This document shows positions 11,266 through 21,172 of a DNA stretch of 64,000 nt, piece by piece. Source of the DNA: Saccharomycopsis phalli (lineage: Eukaryota; Ascomycota; Saccharomycetes; Ascoideales; Saccharomycopsidaceae). The notes below the pieces were generated by a model, which saw nothing but the letters and a program-made list of their open reading frames with translations, was not told the DNA's origin and made no database searches. The stretch is taken from assembly GCA_020342235.1 (NCBI GenBank), contig CP073212.1, positions 682,001-746,000 on the forward strand. The letters run 5' to 3'. Position 1 is the stretch's first letter, and every line of letters begins with the position of its first letter. A program made the translations under genes and the position numbers.

Positions 11266-12867
11266 TTAAATACTCTTATATTTATAAATGTCAAAACGTT
11301 CCTCTTCCCGCTTAACCAACACATCTCTACGGTCATCGTTAGAACACAAGTATTTGTCCCACCATGCTTTTCCAACATCAGTTTGATAATAGCTAACTCC
11401 GTTTCTAACGACAAGGCTAGTGGTGTCTTCCAGCGTGTATGCCGTTGGAGCCGCAAGGTGGTTTAACACATACTTCATTTGCGTAATTGAGATATCATGG
11501 TAACCGAAGGAGCTCTCTGGGTCTGGGTTTTGTGATAGAAAGAATGCAACAAGACTAGTGACGACTGGAGCAGCATACGAAGTCCCCCGAATATTTCCCA
11601 TTAAAGGCAGGAGGCCTTCTCCTGGAGCAAAAATGTCAACACATTTTCCATAGTTGGAAAATGACGATTGCACTCTGTTGCGGTTAATGGAACCTACACT
11701 AATGGCACGTTTGGAACTAGCCGGATCATTACTGCAGGCATCGACATTATCGTTTCCTGCGGAAACAACAAACTGAATGTTATTGTACTTGTTGGAGATG
11801 TCGTCAATTGCATCCAGCAATGAATGTTTTTCATCAGGTTCCATCTTCCTGCCCAAACTGATATTGATCACCACGCCCTTTTTATAGCGCTTTCTCATCA
11901 CATCAAGGTAATCGTCGACTGCAAAATTGATTGCTTTTAGTGTGTCTCGCCCTCTACCGCCGTTAGGGAATGACGCAGGCACCATAAACACTTTCGCTTG
12001 TGGAGCCGCGCTATAGTCCTTGGATCCAGCAATAAGAGCAACATTAATCGGATGTTCTCTATAAGGCTGACTGCTCATGAGATTTTTGTGATTTGGATCC
12101 AGATACCGATATTCTGGCTGTCTCAGAAACAATGGTGCGTACTCATTGATGTCGATTGGGGATGCTGCATCAATAACGTAGATTGCCACACCTCTCCCAG
12201 CATAAGGAAGGGTCTTGTATGGGTAAGTATATGTGTCTCCTTGGTTTGGAAGTTGATTCTGGGGATATCCAATCATACTCAAATGCCACGGGGCAGTATT
12301 CGTGGTGATCACATCCTGGGTCTGGACAGTATTGCTATCTTGAACGACATACTCCACAAGGTCATTTTTGCTGAAATCCCGAGCAACAGATTCAATAAAG
12401 TATCCAAAAAATATTTTATACCCAGTGTTTCTCGTGATGTTGGATGGAGTCACTCCGCCAAACCCGTTGGCGGATTTCTTTTTGAAGTAATCCTTTACTT
12501 CTGGCGATTCCTTTTCCAAATTCAACTCTTGTTGTTTATTGAGATTGCTGATGATGTCGTCCATCTTTGAAGAAGACATGGTCTCTTTAAATCTAACAAT
12601 GTACGAGTATGGAATGGCATTTTCTGTAGCTGGGAAGAATTTCTTTGGCTCATCAGTTACTGGCTCGGTATTGGAATCAGGCTCTAATATGATGGGTTCG
12701 GATTTAGCTTTGGTGTATCCAGGATTGAACAAACTGTTGGGGTCGCCATCAGGCTTGGACAACGAATGTGGGTTGGAAAGATCATCCGGCATGCCAATTG
12801 ACATTTCAGAAGGAGCAAACCTAGCCTGACATCCGAATAGAAATAGAAGAAGCAATGCAAAGTTCAT
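11266..12867 (-). CDS. Secreted subtilisin-like serine protease (S8 family), copy 2
   Basis: 533 residues. The signal peptide is about residues 1-17 (MNFALLLLFLFGCQA), the I9-type prodomain about 85-180, and the catalytic domain about 220-500. Candidate triad: Asp233 (AIYVIDAAS), His272 (EHPINVALIAGS) and Ser430 (RGTSYAAP), with oxyanion Asn372 (SAGNDN). The usual DTG and HGTHVAG contexts are replaced by DAA and HPINVAL, so activity is plausible but not certain. The C-terminus has a Lys-Arg pair near 519-520. The 5' flank (12868-13300) is shared with copy 1 and with the right edge of the window. The likely role is extracellular or vacuolar proteolysis; the substrate is unknown. Confidence 0.85.
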   Translation of the reverse strand: MNFALLLLFLFGCQARFAPSEMSIGMPDDLSNPHSLSKPDGDPNSLFNPGYTKAKSEPIILEPDSNTEPVTDEPKKFFPATENAIPYSYIVRFKETMSSSKMDDIISNLNKQQELNLEKESPEVKDYFKKKSANGFGGVTPSNITRNTGYKIFFGYFIESVARDFSKNDLVEYVVQDSNTVQTQDVITTNTAPWHLSMIGYPQNQLPNQGDTYTYPYKTLPYAGRGVAIYVIDAASPIDINEYAPLFLRQPEYRYLDPNHKNLMSSQPYREHPINVALIAGSKDYSAAPQAKVFMVPASFPNGGRGRDTLKAINFAVDDYLDVMRKRYKKGVVINISLGRKMEPDEKHSLLDAIDDISNKYNNIQFVVSAGNDNVDACSNDPASSKRAISVGSINRNRVQSSFSNYGKCVDIFAPGEGLLPLMGNIRGTSYAAPVVTSLVAFFLSQNPDPESSFGYHDISITQMKYVLNHLAAPTAYTLEDTTSLVVRNGVSYYQTDVGKAWWDKYLCSNDDRRDVLVKREEERFDIYKYKSI

Positions 12868-13320
12868 GTTGGGATATCAAGTCTTGCCAAGTTGGGATAC
12901 CAAGTTTTGCCAAGTGAATATCGATAATCTAGTCAAGTCAAAAAATTCGAAAACCTTATTCAAAGTTGAAGAGGTTTAATAATCCTATTTTGAGAATGCC
13001 TTGAAAATATAGCTATTTATATAAGTCTCAACTTGAGTATGGGAAGAGATCTGCATGGATGTTATGTATGTTGAAACAGAGCCTTGTAGGGCATTGAAAC
13101 AACATCTGATAATAATTGGCGAGAAAACATTTATAAAAAATGTGACTGAAATATATTATTGAAATTAGTTTCAATAATTATTATGCCATTGTCTTGCACC
13201 TTGTTTGTGAGATTTGTGTCTATAAAACTACGGCAACAGCCATTCATTCCAGATTCGTATATCTTTTTTGTCCATCGGCTATTCTCCAGAATGCACAATC
13301 TCCTGCAATGAAGCCATCCA
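12868..13320 (-). promoter_or_regulatory. 5' flank of protease copy 2, shared by three loci
   Basis: The first 190 bp upstream of the ATG are nearly identical to the flank of copy 1 (9801-9990). The further part (to about 13316) matches the reverse complement of about 63690-63990. The TATA-like stretch agctatttatataag (13011-13025) is kept in both copies inside the window. Confidence 0.65.
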
Positions 13321-13324
13321 ACCG

Positions 13325-13740
13325 TTTTTCTTTTTTTTTTTTAATAATATGTTTATTTACTTCTATAGCTATAGTAAGCTCTTCCAAAGAGTAGATTGAT
13401 ATTCCATGGTCTAAAAAACTAAGGACGACGCCGCTAATTTTGAGTAGAGGCAAAACTCGTTGAATGGGATAAGAACTTTCGACTTGATCTTCAACTGTTG
13501 AAGAGAGATGAATTTGATGAGGCTGTGGAGTCCTGCTCATGGGACTTCCTGCCGCCCTTGTGGTGTTGTATAAAAACCCGGCCATCCAGCACTAACATGT
13601 AGAATTCTACAAGGAAATGAGCTGGTTTTACGTCTGTGAGGAGGCTGCGAATCTGGGCTCTGGCTAGAGGCCTTTTCCTATTGATTTCTGAGTGAATACC
13701 TCTAAACTTGGGCATGATGGGTCATGAAATATGTAGGGAT
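13325..13740 (-). mobile_element. LINE-like repeat, family B relative, minus strand
   Basis: A poly-T run, then aataatatgtttatttacttctatagctatag, read as the 3' tail of a minus-strand element. It resembles the tail at 13990-14050. Minus-strand frames upstream give protein-like text (ARAQIRSLLTDVKPAHFLVE) with no recognised domain. Degenerate. Confidence 0.45.
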
Positions 13741-13989
13741 TGTGGCACCTAGGGCACTTTGAATTGCAATCAGGGTTAAACTGTTTCTTGATTGTGCTTG
13801 GTATCAAGCTTTTTCCACATAGAAGTTGGCTGAGGCTACAATTTTCTTTGGACCAGCCAAGGCCGCAGCTAATAATAGTCTATCTTTGGAATTGTAACCA
13901 CTGGTGGATCGGTTTCGTGCAGAGTTCTATAGTGGGCTGAGAGTAATCTCACTGGAATAACTTTTGTCATTCCTAGATCATCTTCGTGT

Positions 13990-15000
13990 TTAATTGTTTT
14001 TTTTTTTAAATAATAATATTTATTTAAGGCTATAGCTATACTAGACTCCCAGAGGAGTTTTATACTTTGCCGTCTACGACAAAGGACGGCTATGTAGTCG
14101 TCGAAAGAAAACTCTGCACCAGAGATATAAACTTTTTACTAGAGCTTGTAAATATGTAAGGTAATGTGCATTGGTGGTGCAATTTGCTTTTGCCTAGATC
14201 TTTAGAGGTGACTTGATGTCGTAGTTAATAGTATCGTCTGGAATAGGCATAGTATTATGATGAACTATAAACTACTTAATTGGTCTTGTGATTGTTATGT
14301 TTGTAGCGTAATGTCGGCCTTCTTATAGAGAACGCCAATCCTCTTCAAGAGGTTGTTGTCCTTTAATCAAATGGTGGTTACCATTGATTGGCGGATGCGC
14401 TACTGTATTCTGTGGCTGAGTCCGGTAAGCTACTCCGAACTCCTCCTGGAATACTGGACCTATTCTGCGGTGGTTAGTTAACCACGACAGATCCCTATAA
14501 ATAGGTATCAGATTCACCATCTAGAGTAGCTCCAACATGCACCGTCAAGGATGGTTTACCTTGTGATGCCGTTCATGTCATATCGTACGGAATCAGACTT
14601 CACATCATTTGTCAATAATATTGAACAAGTATCTCAGTCTAATTAATGTTGTAGGTCTATAATATTATACTGATGTTGTCATTGCCTAAGTGAACTGTTA
14701 TGCAGTGGTTAATTAACCACGACACTTGAACTACTCCTCAAGGTACTAGCACGGTAGCCCTCCTAATGTGCTGTAACAAAAAGGGAAAACTACCGGTCCA
14801 GCACAGACGAGTAGAGTCCTATAAGATTTTTAAACTTGGTCTTATCTGAGAAATAGACACGAGCTTGAGTAGCATTGGTAATTCCTTTGTGTATCTGTAC
14901 TTGGGCTCGAAAGTCGCTCGTGTTTAATTGATCATTAAGAACCCATTTTTTCATCCTTGTAGGGCCAAAATCTTACTATCTAACAGTTTTGATTAGGCTT
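13990..15000 (-). mobile_element. Family B interspersed repeat, minus strand
   Basis: The tail aaataataatatttatttaag is followed by a conserved segment with ctatagctatactagactcc, a hairpin near 14105-14130, and a decayed frame encoding GITNATQARVYFSDKTK (minus strand, about 14860-14910). The same order is seen at 32090-32740 and, on the plus strand, near 47995-48230. It is read as a non-LTR-type element because of its A/T tail; the family is unknown. Confidence 0.5.
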
Positions 15001-15031
15001 GGTGTCGATGTCGATATCCTCGTCCATTGAG

Positions 15032-15329
15032 TGTGACATCGTTACAAACTTATACTCAGATATTTAGTTAATTATAGATGAGTTTTTGTTCCTTTATAAG
15101 TGAATAATCGGAACGGTAGTGATGATTGGATTGATCTAGTTGTTCCCTTGAACTACGGAAATATCCTCTCTTTGTAGGAGATAATATTCCCTTATAAGAT
15201 CCTATTGTTATGAGTTTCACTGGGTATTACAACAGCATAACCGCTTAGTTGTCTTACTCAGTGAGTACATTACAACGTAGAATTGCTTCTCCGTTATAGG
15301 TGTCTTACTTGTGGTTCTCAACCTCAACA
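15032..15329 (-). repeat. Family C repeat, LTR-like ends
   Basis: On the minus strand it runs from TGTTGAGGTTGAGAACCAC to a TGTCACA-like end. Related copies lie at 32213-32490 (nested in a family B element), 50690-50830 (partial) and 63590-63668 (partial). I could not confirm a target duplication, so calling it an LTR is tentative. Confidence 0.42.
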
Positions 15330-15552
15330 CTTGGGCATGGTGATGTATATTTGATGGAGCTTTGGTAAAAGATCTTTGTTAGGGATGTGTAGTTGAAAGA
15401 AAATTCTGTAGCCGAGGGAAGAAACTTTTGACTAGAGCTAATGACTATGTAGGTAATGTAGATAATAATTGTAATATAGTAATATATGAGTTGGTGAATA
15501 GGTAAAACATATTTGTCGACGTATACTACGATGGCTATATAGATATAATAAA

Positions 15553-15695
15553 TTGCTGACATGTTACCATGGCTTTATAGATGTAATAAATATACTGACA
15601 TATCACCATGGCTATATAAATATGCTGACATATCACCATGGCTATATAAATATGCTGACATATCACCATGGCTATATAAATATTATTATTATGCT
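15553..15695. repeat. 30-bp minisatellite upstream of the Zn2Cys6 gene
   Basis: Units of the form tatgctgacatatcaccatg gctatataaa repeat about four times, preceded by one diverged unit. It ends about 85 bp before the ATG, so it is within the promoter or 5' UTR. Confidence 0.8.
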
Positions 15696-15780
15696 GACAT
15701 CATGGCCAGAGTTATGCACCCCACGATCCAACACGTGACCTATCAAGAAATTTACTGCACGAGATTTCCAGTGTAGTGCC

Positions 15781-17340
15781 ATGACCAAGAAACTTCCACT
15801 CCACATCAAGCTCCAGCGGAAGCCGATTTCCCGAGCATGTGTGTTGTGCCACCGGAAGCATCTCCAGTGCGACTCGACACGGCCGTGCAAAAACTGCGTG
15901 AAGCGCAACGCGGCGGAATCGTGCGAAGATGTGCAACGGAAACGGTCGCGGGCCAAAGGCAAGAGGGAAGAACCGGCAAAGGAGGTTTCTGAGGAGCCGC
16001 CGGCAGCGTTGCTCCAGAAGTACTCGAGCATTTTGCCGTCGGACAAGAAGTTTGGCCCGTTTGAGGAGCAATTGATGGAGAATTTGGTGGAGGAAGCCAC
16101 GGTGAATATGGAAGAAGCCACGGTGAATATGGAAGAAGCCACGGTGAATATGGAAGAAGCCACGGTGAATATGGAAGAAGCCACGGTGGTAAACGACCTT
16201 GATGGGGACTTATTTGCACACATTGGCGAGCCGCTTCCTCCGGAGCCAGGGCTCGACTTTGAACTGTTGTTCTACGACGGATTGAACAACCAGACAATGT
16301 ACCGTCCGTACATGAAGTTGCGGAACGTGAGCGACGATGCAAGCGAGCCACAGGAGGCGCAGGAGCCGTCGACGGTGTCATTTGAGACGGTGAACCAGTT
16401 CAAGAGGAATCACCAGTACTCTTCACCAGTGGAGATCCGGAAGCGAGTGTTTCGCGAGGTGGGTGACTTGTACGCGAAGTTGCCCATGTTCCAGTTTGAA
16501 CGGCTCCAGAACGACGCGGGGTTGCAGCCGGTGGTGAATGTGCTCAGCTTCAGCTACATGAAGTCGTACCAGGAGTTGATCAAGTACTTCTACGACCGGT
16601 TCTACATTTCTGGAGACAGCAGTGCCCGGAAGCTCTTCTTCAAGATCTTGGAGATGATCTGGGTGCTGCACAACCACTTCCGCATCCAGAACGCGTTGGT
16701 CCAGTCGGAACAGAGCTCGTTGTCCAACTTCAACGACAGCATTCTCAGCGAGATCATCACCCAGAGGCAGCTTCTCAACTTTGAAGGCTTGATCAACAAC
16801 TTGACCTCCACCCCGGCCATCATCTGGCGCCGCAGCACCGAGATCTCCTTCATCAGCGACGAGTTGTGCCGGCTAATTGGCGTCGCCAATCGCGCACAGT
16901 TCCTCACCAAGCGCAGGTTCCTCTGTGAGATCATCGACGACATTAGTGTGCTCAATTACTTCAAGTTGTTCAACAAGATTGCATTGAAAAACAACGAGAT
17001 CGCACACTATCACAACGTCCACAACCGCTTCTCCAAATTGCGGCGCCGGTTCAAACCTGAGGATGTCGACGATTTGCTGAACGAATTATCGGACGAACGC
17101 ATCAACAACGGTAGCGGCGTGCTTCCTGGAGGGATGATCCGATTCAACTGCGTGTTCATCAACCAGAATTATGTCGAGGACCACAACGTGGCATTGGGGA
17201 CCTCCGACGATCCGCAAGAGATTAACGAAGAGACGGGGCGGAAACAGAGGTATATCAAGACCGCAAGCATATTGACGGTGAAGAAGGACATGTTTGACAT
17301 TCCCATGTTGATTGTGGGTCAGTTTTTGCCAGTGTACTGA
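15781..17340 (+). CDS. Zn2Cys6 transcription factor, Rds2/Ert1 type
   Basis: 519 residues. The zinc cluster is at the N-terminus: Cys20, 23, 30, 36, 39 and 48 (CX2CX6CX5CX2CX8C), preceded by PISRA and followed by a basic stretch (KRSRAKGKREE). The sequence around RACVLCHRKHLQCD resembles the Rds2/Ert1/Gsm1 group, which controls gluconeogenesis and cell-wall or drug responses (CWT1 in C. albicans). A PAS-like C-terminal region contains IIWRRSTEISFISDELCRLI. The 7-residue unit NMEEATV is repeated about four times near residues 103-135, encoded by a 21-bp minisatellite (16091-16185). A distant paralogue of this group is also possible. Confidence 0.85.
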   Translation: MTKKLPLHIKLQRKPISRACVLCHRKHLQCDSTRPCKNCVKRNAAESCEDVQRKRSRAKGKREEPAKEVSEEPPAALLQKYSSILPSDKKFGPFEEQLMENLVEEATVNMEEATVNMEEATVNMEEATVNMEEATVVNDLDGDLFAHIGEPLPPEPGLDFELLFYDGLNNQTMYRPYMKLRNVSDDASEPQEAQEPSTVSFETVNQFKRNHQYSSPVEIRKRVFREVGDLYAKLPMFQFERLQNDAGLQPVVNVLSFSYMKSYQELIKYFYDRFYISGDSSARKLFFKILEMIWVLHNHFRIQNALVQSEQSSLSNFNDSILSEIITQRQLLNFEGLINNLTSTPAIIWRRSTEISFISDELCRLIGVANRAQFLTKRRFLCEIIDDISVLNYFKLFNKIALKNNEIAHYHNVHNRFSKLRRRFKPEDVDDLLNELSDERINNGSGVLPGGMIRFNCVFINQNYVEDHNVALGTSDDPQEINEETGRKQRYIKTASILTVKKDMFDIPMLIVGQFLPVY

Positions 17341-17731
17341 CGGGGTGGGATAATAGGATTGCTGCCTCCGGTTAACCACTGGTTGGGTGACGAGGGTGGG
17401 AGAGCAATGGTTTGAGTCATGGGATGCGACTGTATGATTGCAGTAGGCAATGAAGTTGATGGAGGTTAATTAATGAAAAGGGCGATTGAGATGACGGTGT
17501 AATTGATTAATGGAACGATATGTTGCTGAATTAAATGGGATGTCGGTGTAATTGATTAATGGAACGATACGTCACTGAATTCAATTGACAAAATACAATG
17601 CATGGCAAAAGCATTGGCTTTCAAGACATGATCTAGTTAATACTGTCATCTGGCGCAATGATGAAATTACAAGACAAATAGTTGAATGAAACGTAGTAAA
17701 TATTATTGACAAAAAATCAAACATGTATGCA

Positions 17732-17990
17732 TGTAATATAGCAACTACGATACAAGTGGGTAAAATAGCTAAAATATTTCACTCACCTATTCAAAAACAT
17801 CTCTATTTTCACTTGGGAGACACATTCTCTTGTAGAAAGTGACTTTACTAGACCATGGCCTTTGTATAGAGCTTGGCCAGACAACAACTTCTAGCAAGTA
17901 TAAGTTATGTAAAAGACTATCCTATTCTAAAGGAAATGCACTTGCCTAGATCATTTCTTTTGCCAGACGGGAAATTACAATTAAAGAAAA
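17732..17990 (+). mobile_element. LTR-related fragment
   Basis: Begins TGTAATATAGCAACTACGAT and stays similar to the solo LTR at 10618 for about 80 bp (aaaatagctaaaatat and following). The 3' end is not recognisable. Old and diverged. Confidence 0.45.
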
Positions 17991-17999
17991 ATTTTCTGA

Positions 18000-18285
18000 T
18001 AATATTCATTTTCATATTTAGCCATTGCCTCTAGAATCACAATTATTCAAATACATCTTCACCAGGAAAATCCACAGGCAGCATGACTGAAAACTCAGTC
18101 AACTCTCAAACAGTAGCCTGGGATTAAACTTCATTTGAGCAGATTTGTCAATTCCCACTACTTGAGGTTGTATGATAGTCGTTTGTTACCAAGCTTGACC
18201 AAATCTTGCCATGTGTTGGAGAAATCGTGTTCCAGCACAGTTTGATAAAACTCCATGAGCTCGTTGGTAAAATACCTAAAACATT
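18000..18285 (-). mobile_element. LINE family A 3' end, minus strand, diverged
   Basis: The order catatttagccattg, accaggaaaatccacaggca, gcctgggattaaacttcat, then gttccagcacagtttgataa is the reverse complement of the family A 3' UTR and ORF2 end. It is more diverged than the copy at 63075. Confidence 0.6.
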
Positions 18286-18519
18286 CGATAGTGTCGAGGT
18301 AACCCAGATATAAAAAACACAGTTACAATAGCACAAGGAATGAATCAATCAATTTACTATACATACAAGGAGTAAACTAAATAATAGTAGAAAATCACAC
18401 AGCTATCACACGATCAAGCGGAAAATTGGAAGCAAACAGAGGAAAGTGTCTGTGGAAATTAGAATGTCTTCTTGAAAGTATGAATCGGTAAATAAAACGA
18501 TACTGACTTTACGGATAGA

Positions 18520-18745
18520 CTTTTATATTTTAATCCCGTCCAAGGCATTACGGTTAATCGACAAATATATTTCACTCAGGAACATCCTGAGGCAGCATTA
18601 CTGTTGAAGAAAACCCTTTGTCAGCCCTCATTTGGTTACTTGGGATTAAAACTTCCATGTGAGTGGTTGTATTGATTGTGTGAGAAGCCTGACCACCCTT
18701 GTTGTAGAATGTGACCGCTGAATCTCATCATGTGTTGGAGGAATC
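18520..18745 (-). mobile_element. LINE family A 3' end, minus strand
   Basis: Close match to 63110-63345 in reverse orientation, including caggaacatcctgaggcagc, gaagaaaaccctttgtcag and cacccttgttgtagaatgtg. The A/T tail is reduced. Confidence 0.75.
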
Positions 18746-19520
18746 ATGAAAGTGAGTGTACATTGCCGAATCACAGTTGGAGACAATATAGCTACAGAAA
18801 TGAATATTATAATGATCCATGTAAACGGGCAGATATTCCAAGGGAGAACTGAGAAATAAAAATAGGTGGAATTTGGTCTTGGAAAATTTTTTTACATTGT
18901 AATCAGTCTCCGAAAGTCCAAGTCCAGTGTAGGTCCAATTCCAGTCGTAAGTCTAGTCAGTCAGTCAGTCGTAAGACAGCCAGCCATAAGTCCAAGATAC
19001 GACTGATTAACATTGCTAAATACCATCTGCAATTATGCAAACTCAACTCTTGAATAAAATTCACCTGGCGAGACCATGCCTTGAAACGGCAGAGTCAGAA
19101 ATATCACCAGCAGTCAACCGAGCAAGGGTACGAGTCAAGGAAAGCCCGTTTCATACACTACATAGCGCGACTCTGAATACACTGGTGTATTAACCACGGA
19201 GCTAGCCAAAAGAGTTGTAAAGACACGAAACGTATTGCGAAAACACCAGTGGTGGACTGTTTGGGAAGAATTCAGCCGGGCGAGTCGAAGTGAAAAATAG
19301 AATTAAGGTTAATGTGGGAACGATGAGCTGGCCGATGACTAATGCATAACAGATGGACAACAAGCGTGAAAAGTTAATCTGATGAAACGTTGTGAGAATG
19401 AAACTTGCTAGATAATATTTTTAGCTAGAGTGGAGAATTGGACAAGTGTGGGCCGAGACATGAAGTGGGACATTTACGAGTTGACAAGTTGGACAGTGTG
19501 GGCCGAGAATTGGGCAAGGT

Positions 19521-19600
19521 GGGCAAAATATTGGGCAGAGTATTGAGCAGAGTATTGAGCAGAGTATTGAGCAGAGTATTGAGCAGAGTATTGGATAGAA
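19521..19600. repeat. 12-bp tandem repeat (attgagcagagt)
   Basis: About five perfect copies with diverged gggcag-type units on both sides. Looser ttgactgaaaccagccgaa-like units continue from 19740 to 19960. Confidence 0.8.
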
Positions 19601-20029
19601 TTGGGCTGAATTGGGCAGAGATGCGCTGGTATTGTATCGAAGTCCAGTTGAGTGTGTATGTAGGTCTAGTAGAATTGGGTGGTGTGAATTGGGCAGTGAA
19701 TTAGGCAGTGTGAATTGGATGGTCTAGGCAAATTGATAAAAGTCCAAATTGGCTAAAGATGAGCCGAATTGATAAAGTTGAATTGATAAAAGTCCAAATT
19801 GGCTGAAATCAGCCGGATTGACTGAAAACCAGCCGAATTGATTGAGCATACCAATTGACTAAAGCGTACCGAATTGACTGAAAGTATGCCGAATTGACCA
19901 AAACCAGCCGAAATTATAAAAGTATACCAATTGACTGAAACCAGCCAATCCAAGACTTGCATCGCGTACAATCCAGTGAATACACTTTGAGATTATGGAT
20001 TCACAGTTTGGACTCGAGATACGTTGAAA

Positions 20030-20205
20030 AATACGCAGGACAAAGTACGCTGGACAAAGTACGCTGGACAAAGTACGCAGAACAAAATACGCTGGCCAAA
20101 GTGGTGAATAGTGAAAAGTATCAAAGTGGTGAATAGTGAAAAGTATCAAAGTGGTGAATAGTGAAAAGTATCAAAGTGGTGAATAGTGAAAAGTATCAAA
20201 GGAGT
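20030..20205. repeat. Two adjacent minisatellites (14 bp and 25 bp units)
   Basis: About four copies of acaaagtacgctgg are followed by four near-perfect copies of a 25-bp unit containing aagtggtgaatagtgaaaag. They lie about 370 bp upstream of PAM16. Confidence 0.8.
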
Positions 20206-20573
20206 GGAGGTGGTAAAGTAGTGAATAATGGTGAAGAGTATACTAGCCAATTCACTAGAGTTGTAGGCTGATTAAATGTGGAGTGCTACTGTGTGTATTA
20301 CAATAGCAACCATTTGGCAAAGACAAACCATATAAAGTGTTTATTGTAGTGTCGTGGTGCCCACAGTGGCAATAGCAGTCAGCTGACTAACCGATAACCC
20401 TGTTAAAATCTCTGCACCAATGCCCAACCAACATTCAATGGAGCCACAGGAAGTAAGCTCGGTCCTGCGAGTACTCTGCGGGTCGTCTGTGAATCACGTG
20501 CCGTTCCCCGGGTAACCGCGGTGGGTGAAAAAAAAAAAGGGCGAGCGACGGCTCTATACTAGTAACCATTGAA

Positions 20574-20998
20574 ATGGTGAGTGGGTTATTTTATTGCATT
20601 GTTACACAAACTAACGCCAGGCACACCGGATTCTTGTGCGGGTAATTTTCACCGGGGCCAAGGTGTTTGGGTCTGCGTTTTCGCAGGCGTACAAGCAGGC
20701 GGCGTCACAGGGAGCGCGGCAGCAGGCGTCAGCGTCGGCAAAAGCAGCAGCGGCGGCGGCAAATGGCGGGATCCAGCTTGATGAGGCGTGCAAGATTTTG
20801 GACGTGGAGCTTGGGTCGAGCGACTTGACGCGAGAGCGGGTGATGGAGAAGTACGACTATTTGTTTAATGTGAATAGCAAGGACAAGGGCGGGAGTTTTT
20901 ATTTGCAGAGCAAGGTGTATTATGCAAAGGAGCGGTTGATTAATGAGATGAATTATCAGCGGGAGGTGGATAAGGAGAGGCGTGGAGGGGAGACGTAG
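20574..20998 (+). CDS. PAM16: Mitochondrial import motor subunit Pam16 (Tim16), one intron
   Basis: J-like protein of the presequence translocase motor; it pairs with Pam18 at TIM23 and restrains its stimulation of Hsp70. The first exon is the ATG alone (20574-20576), the intron is 20577-20620, and exon 2 is 20621-20998, giving 126 residues. The N-terminus MAHRILVRVIFTGAKVFGSA and the J-like segment with DKGGSFYLQSKVYYAKERL match Pam16; the J-domain HPD motif is absent, as in the family. An Ala-rich linker separates the membrane-facing N-terminus from the J-like part. The tail is shorter than in S. cerevisiae. A purine-rich minisatellite starts about 10 bp past the stop. Confidence 0.94.
20577..20620 (+). 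other. PAM16: PAM16 intron, 44 nt, directly after the start codon
   Basis: Donor GTGAGT at 20577, branch AACTAAC at 20609-20615 and acceptor CAG at 20618-20620. It has the same length and position as the CMD1 intron. Splicing restores MAHRILV. Confidence 0.9.
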
Positions 20999-21004
20999 AT
21001 GTGA

Positions 21005-21172
21005 AGTGAAGAGGAAGAGAAAGAGGAAGAGAAAGAGGAAGAGGAAGAGAAAGAGGAAGAGGAAGAGGAAGAGGAAGAGGAAGAGAAAGAGGAAGAGGAA
21101 GAGGAAGAGAAAGAGGAAGAGAAAGAGAAAGAGAAAGAGGAAGAGAAAGAGGAAGAGGAAGAGAAAGATGTA
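21005..21172. repeat. Purine-only minisatellite (gaggaagagaaa)
   Basis: About 165 bp of one-strand purines made of GAGGAA and GAGAAA hexamers. The minus strand reads as a long Leu/Phe frame, which is an artefact. Long polypurine mirror runs can form triplex DNA. It directly follows the PAM16 stop. Confidence 0.9.

Larger units (their letters stand above)
17341..20573. other. 3.2-kb intergenic region of repeats
   Basis: No gene recognised. It holds an LTR-related piece (17732), two minus-strand LINE family A ends (18000, 18520), a cagtcagtcagtcgtaagtc-like stretch near 18940, and several minisatellites between 19500 and 20210. The last 350 bp serve as the PAM16 promoter. Confidence 0.55.

Noticed and set aside
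12050-12053. Loss of the catalytic His in protease copy 2
   Set aside because: The active His is the first His of HGTHVAG; copy 2 keeps it as His272 in HPINVAL. Only copy 1 has lost it.
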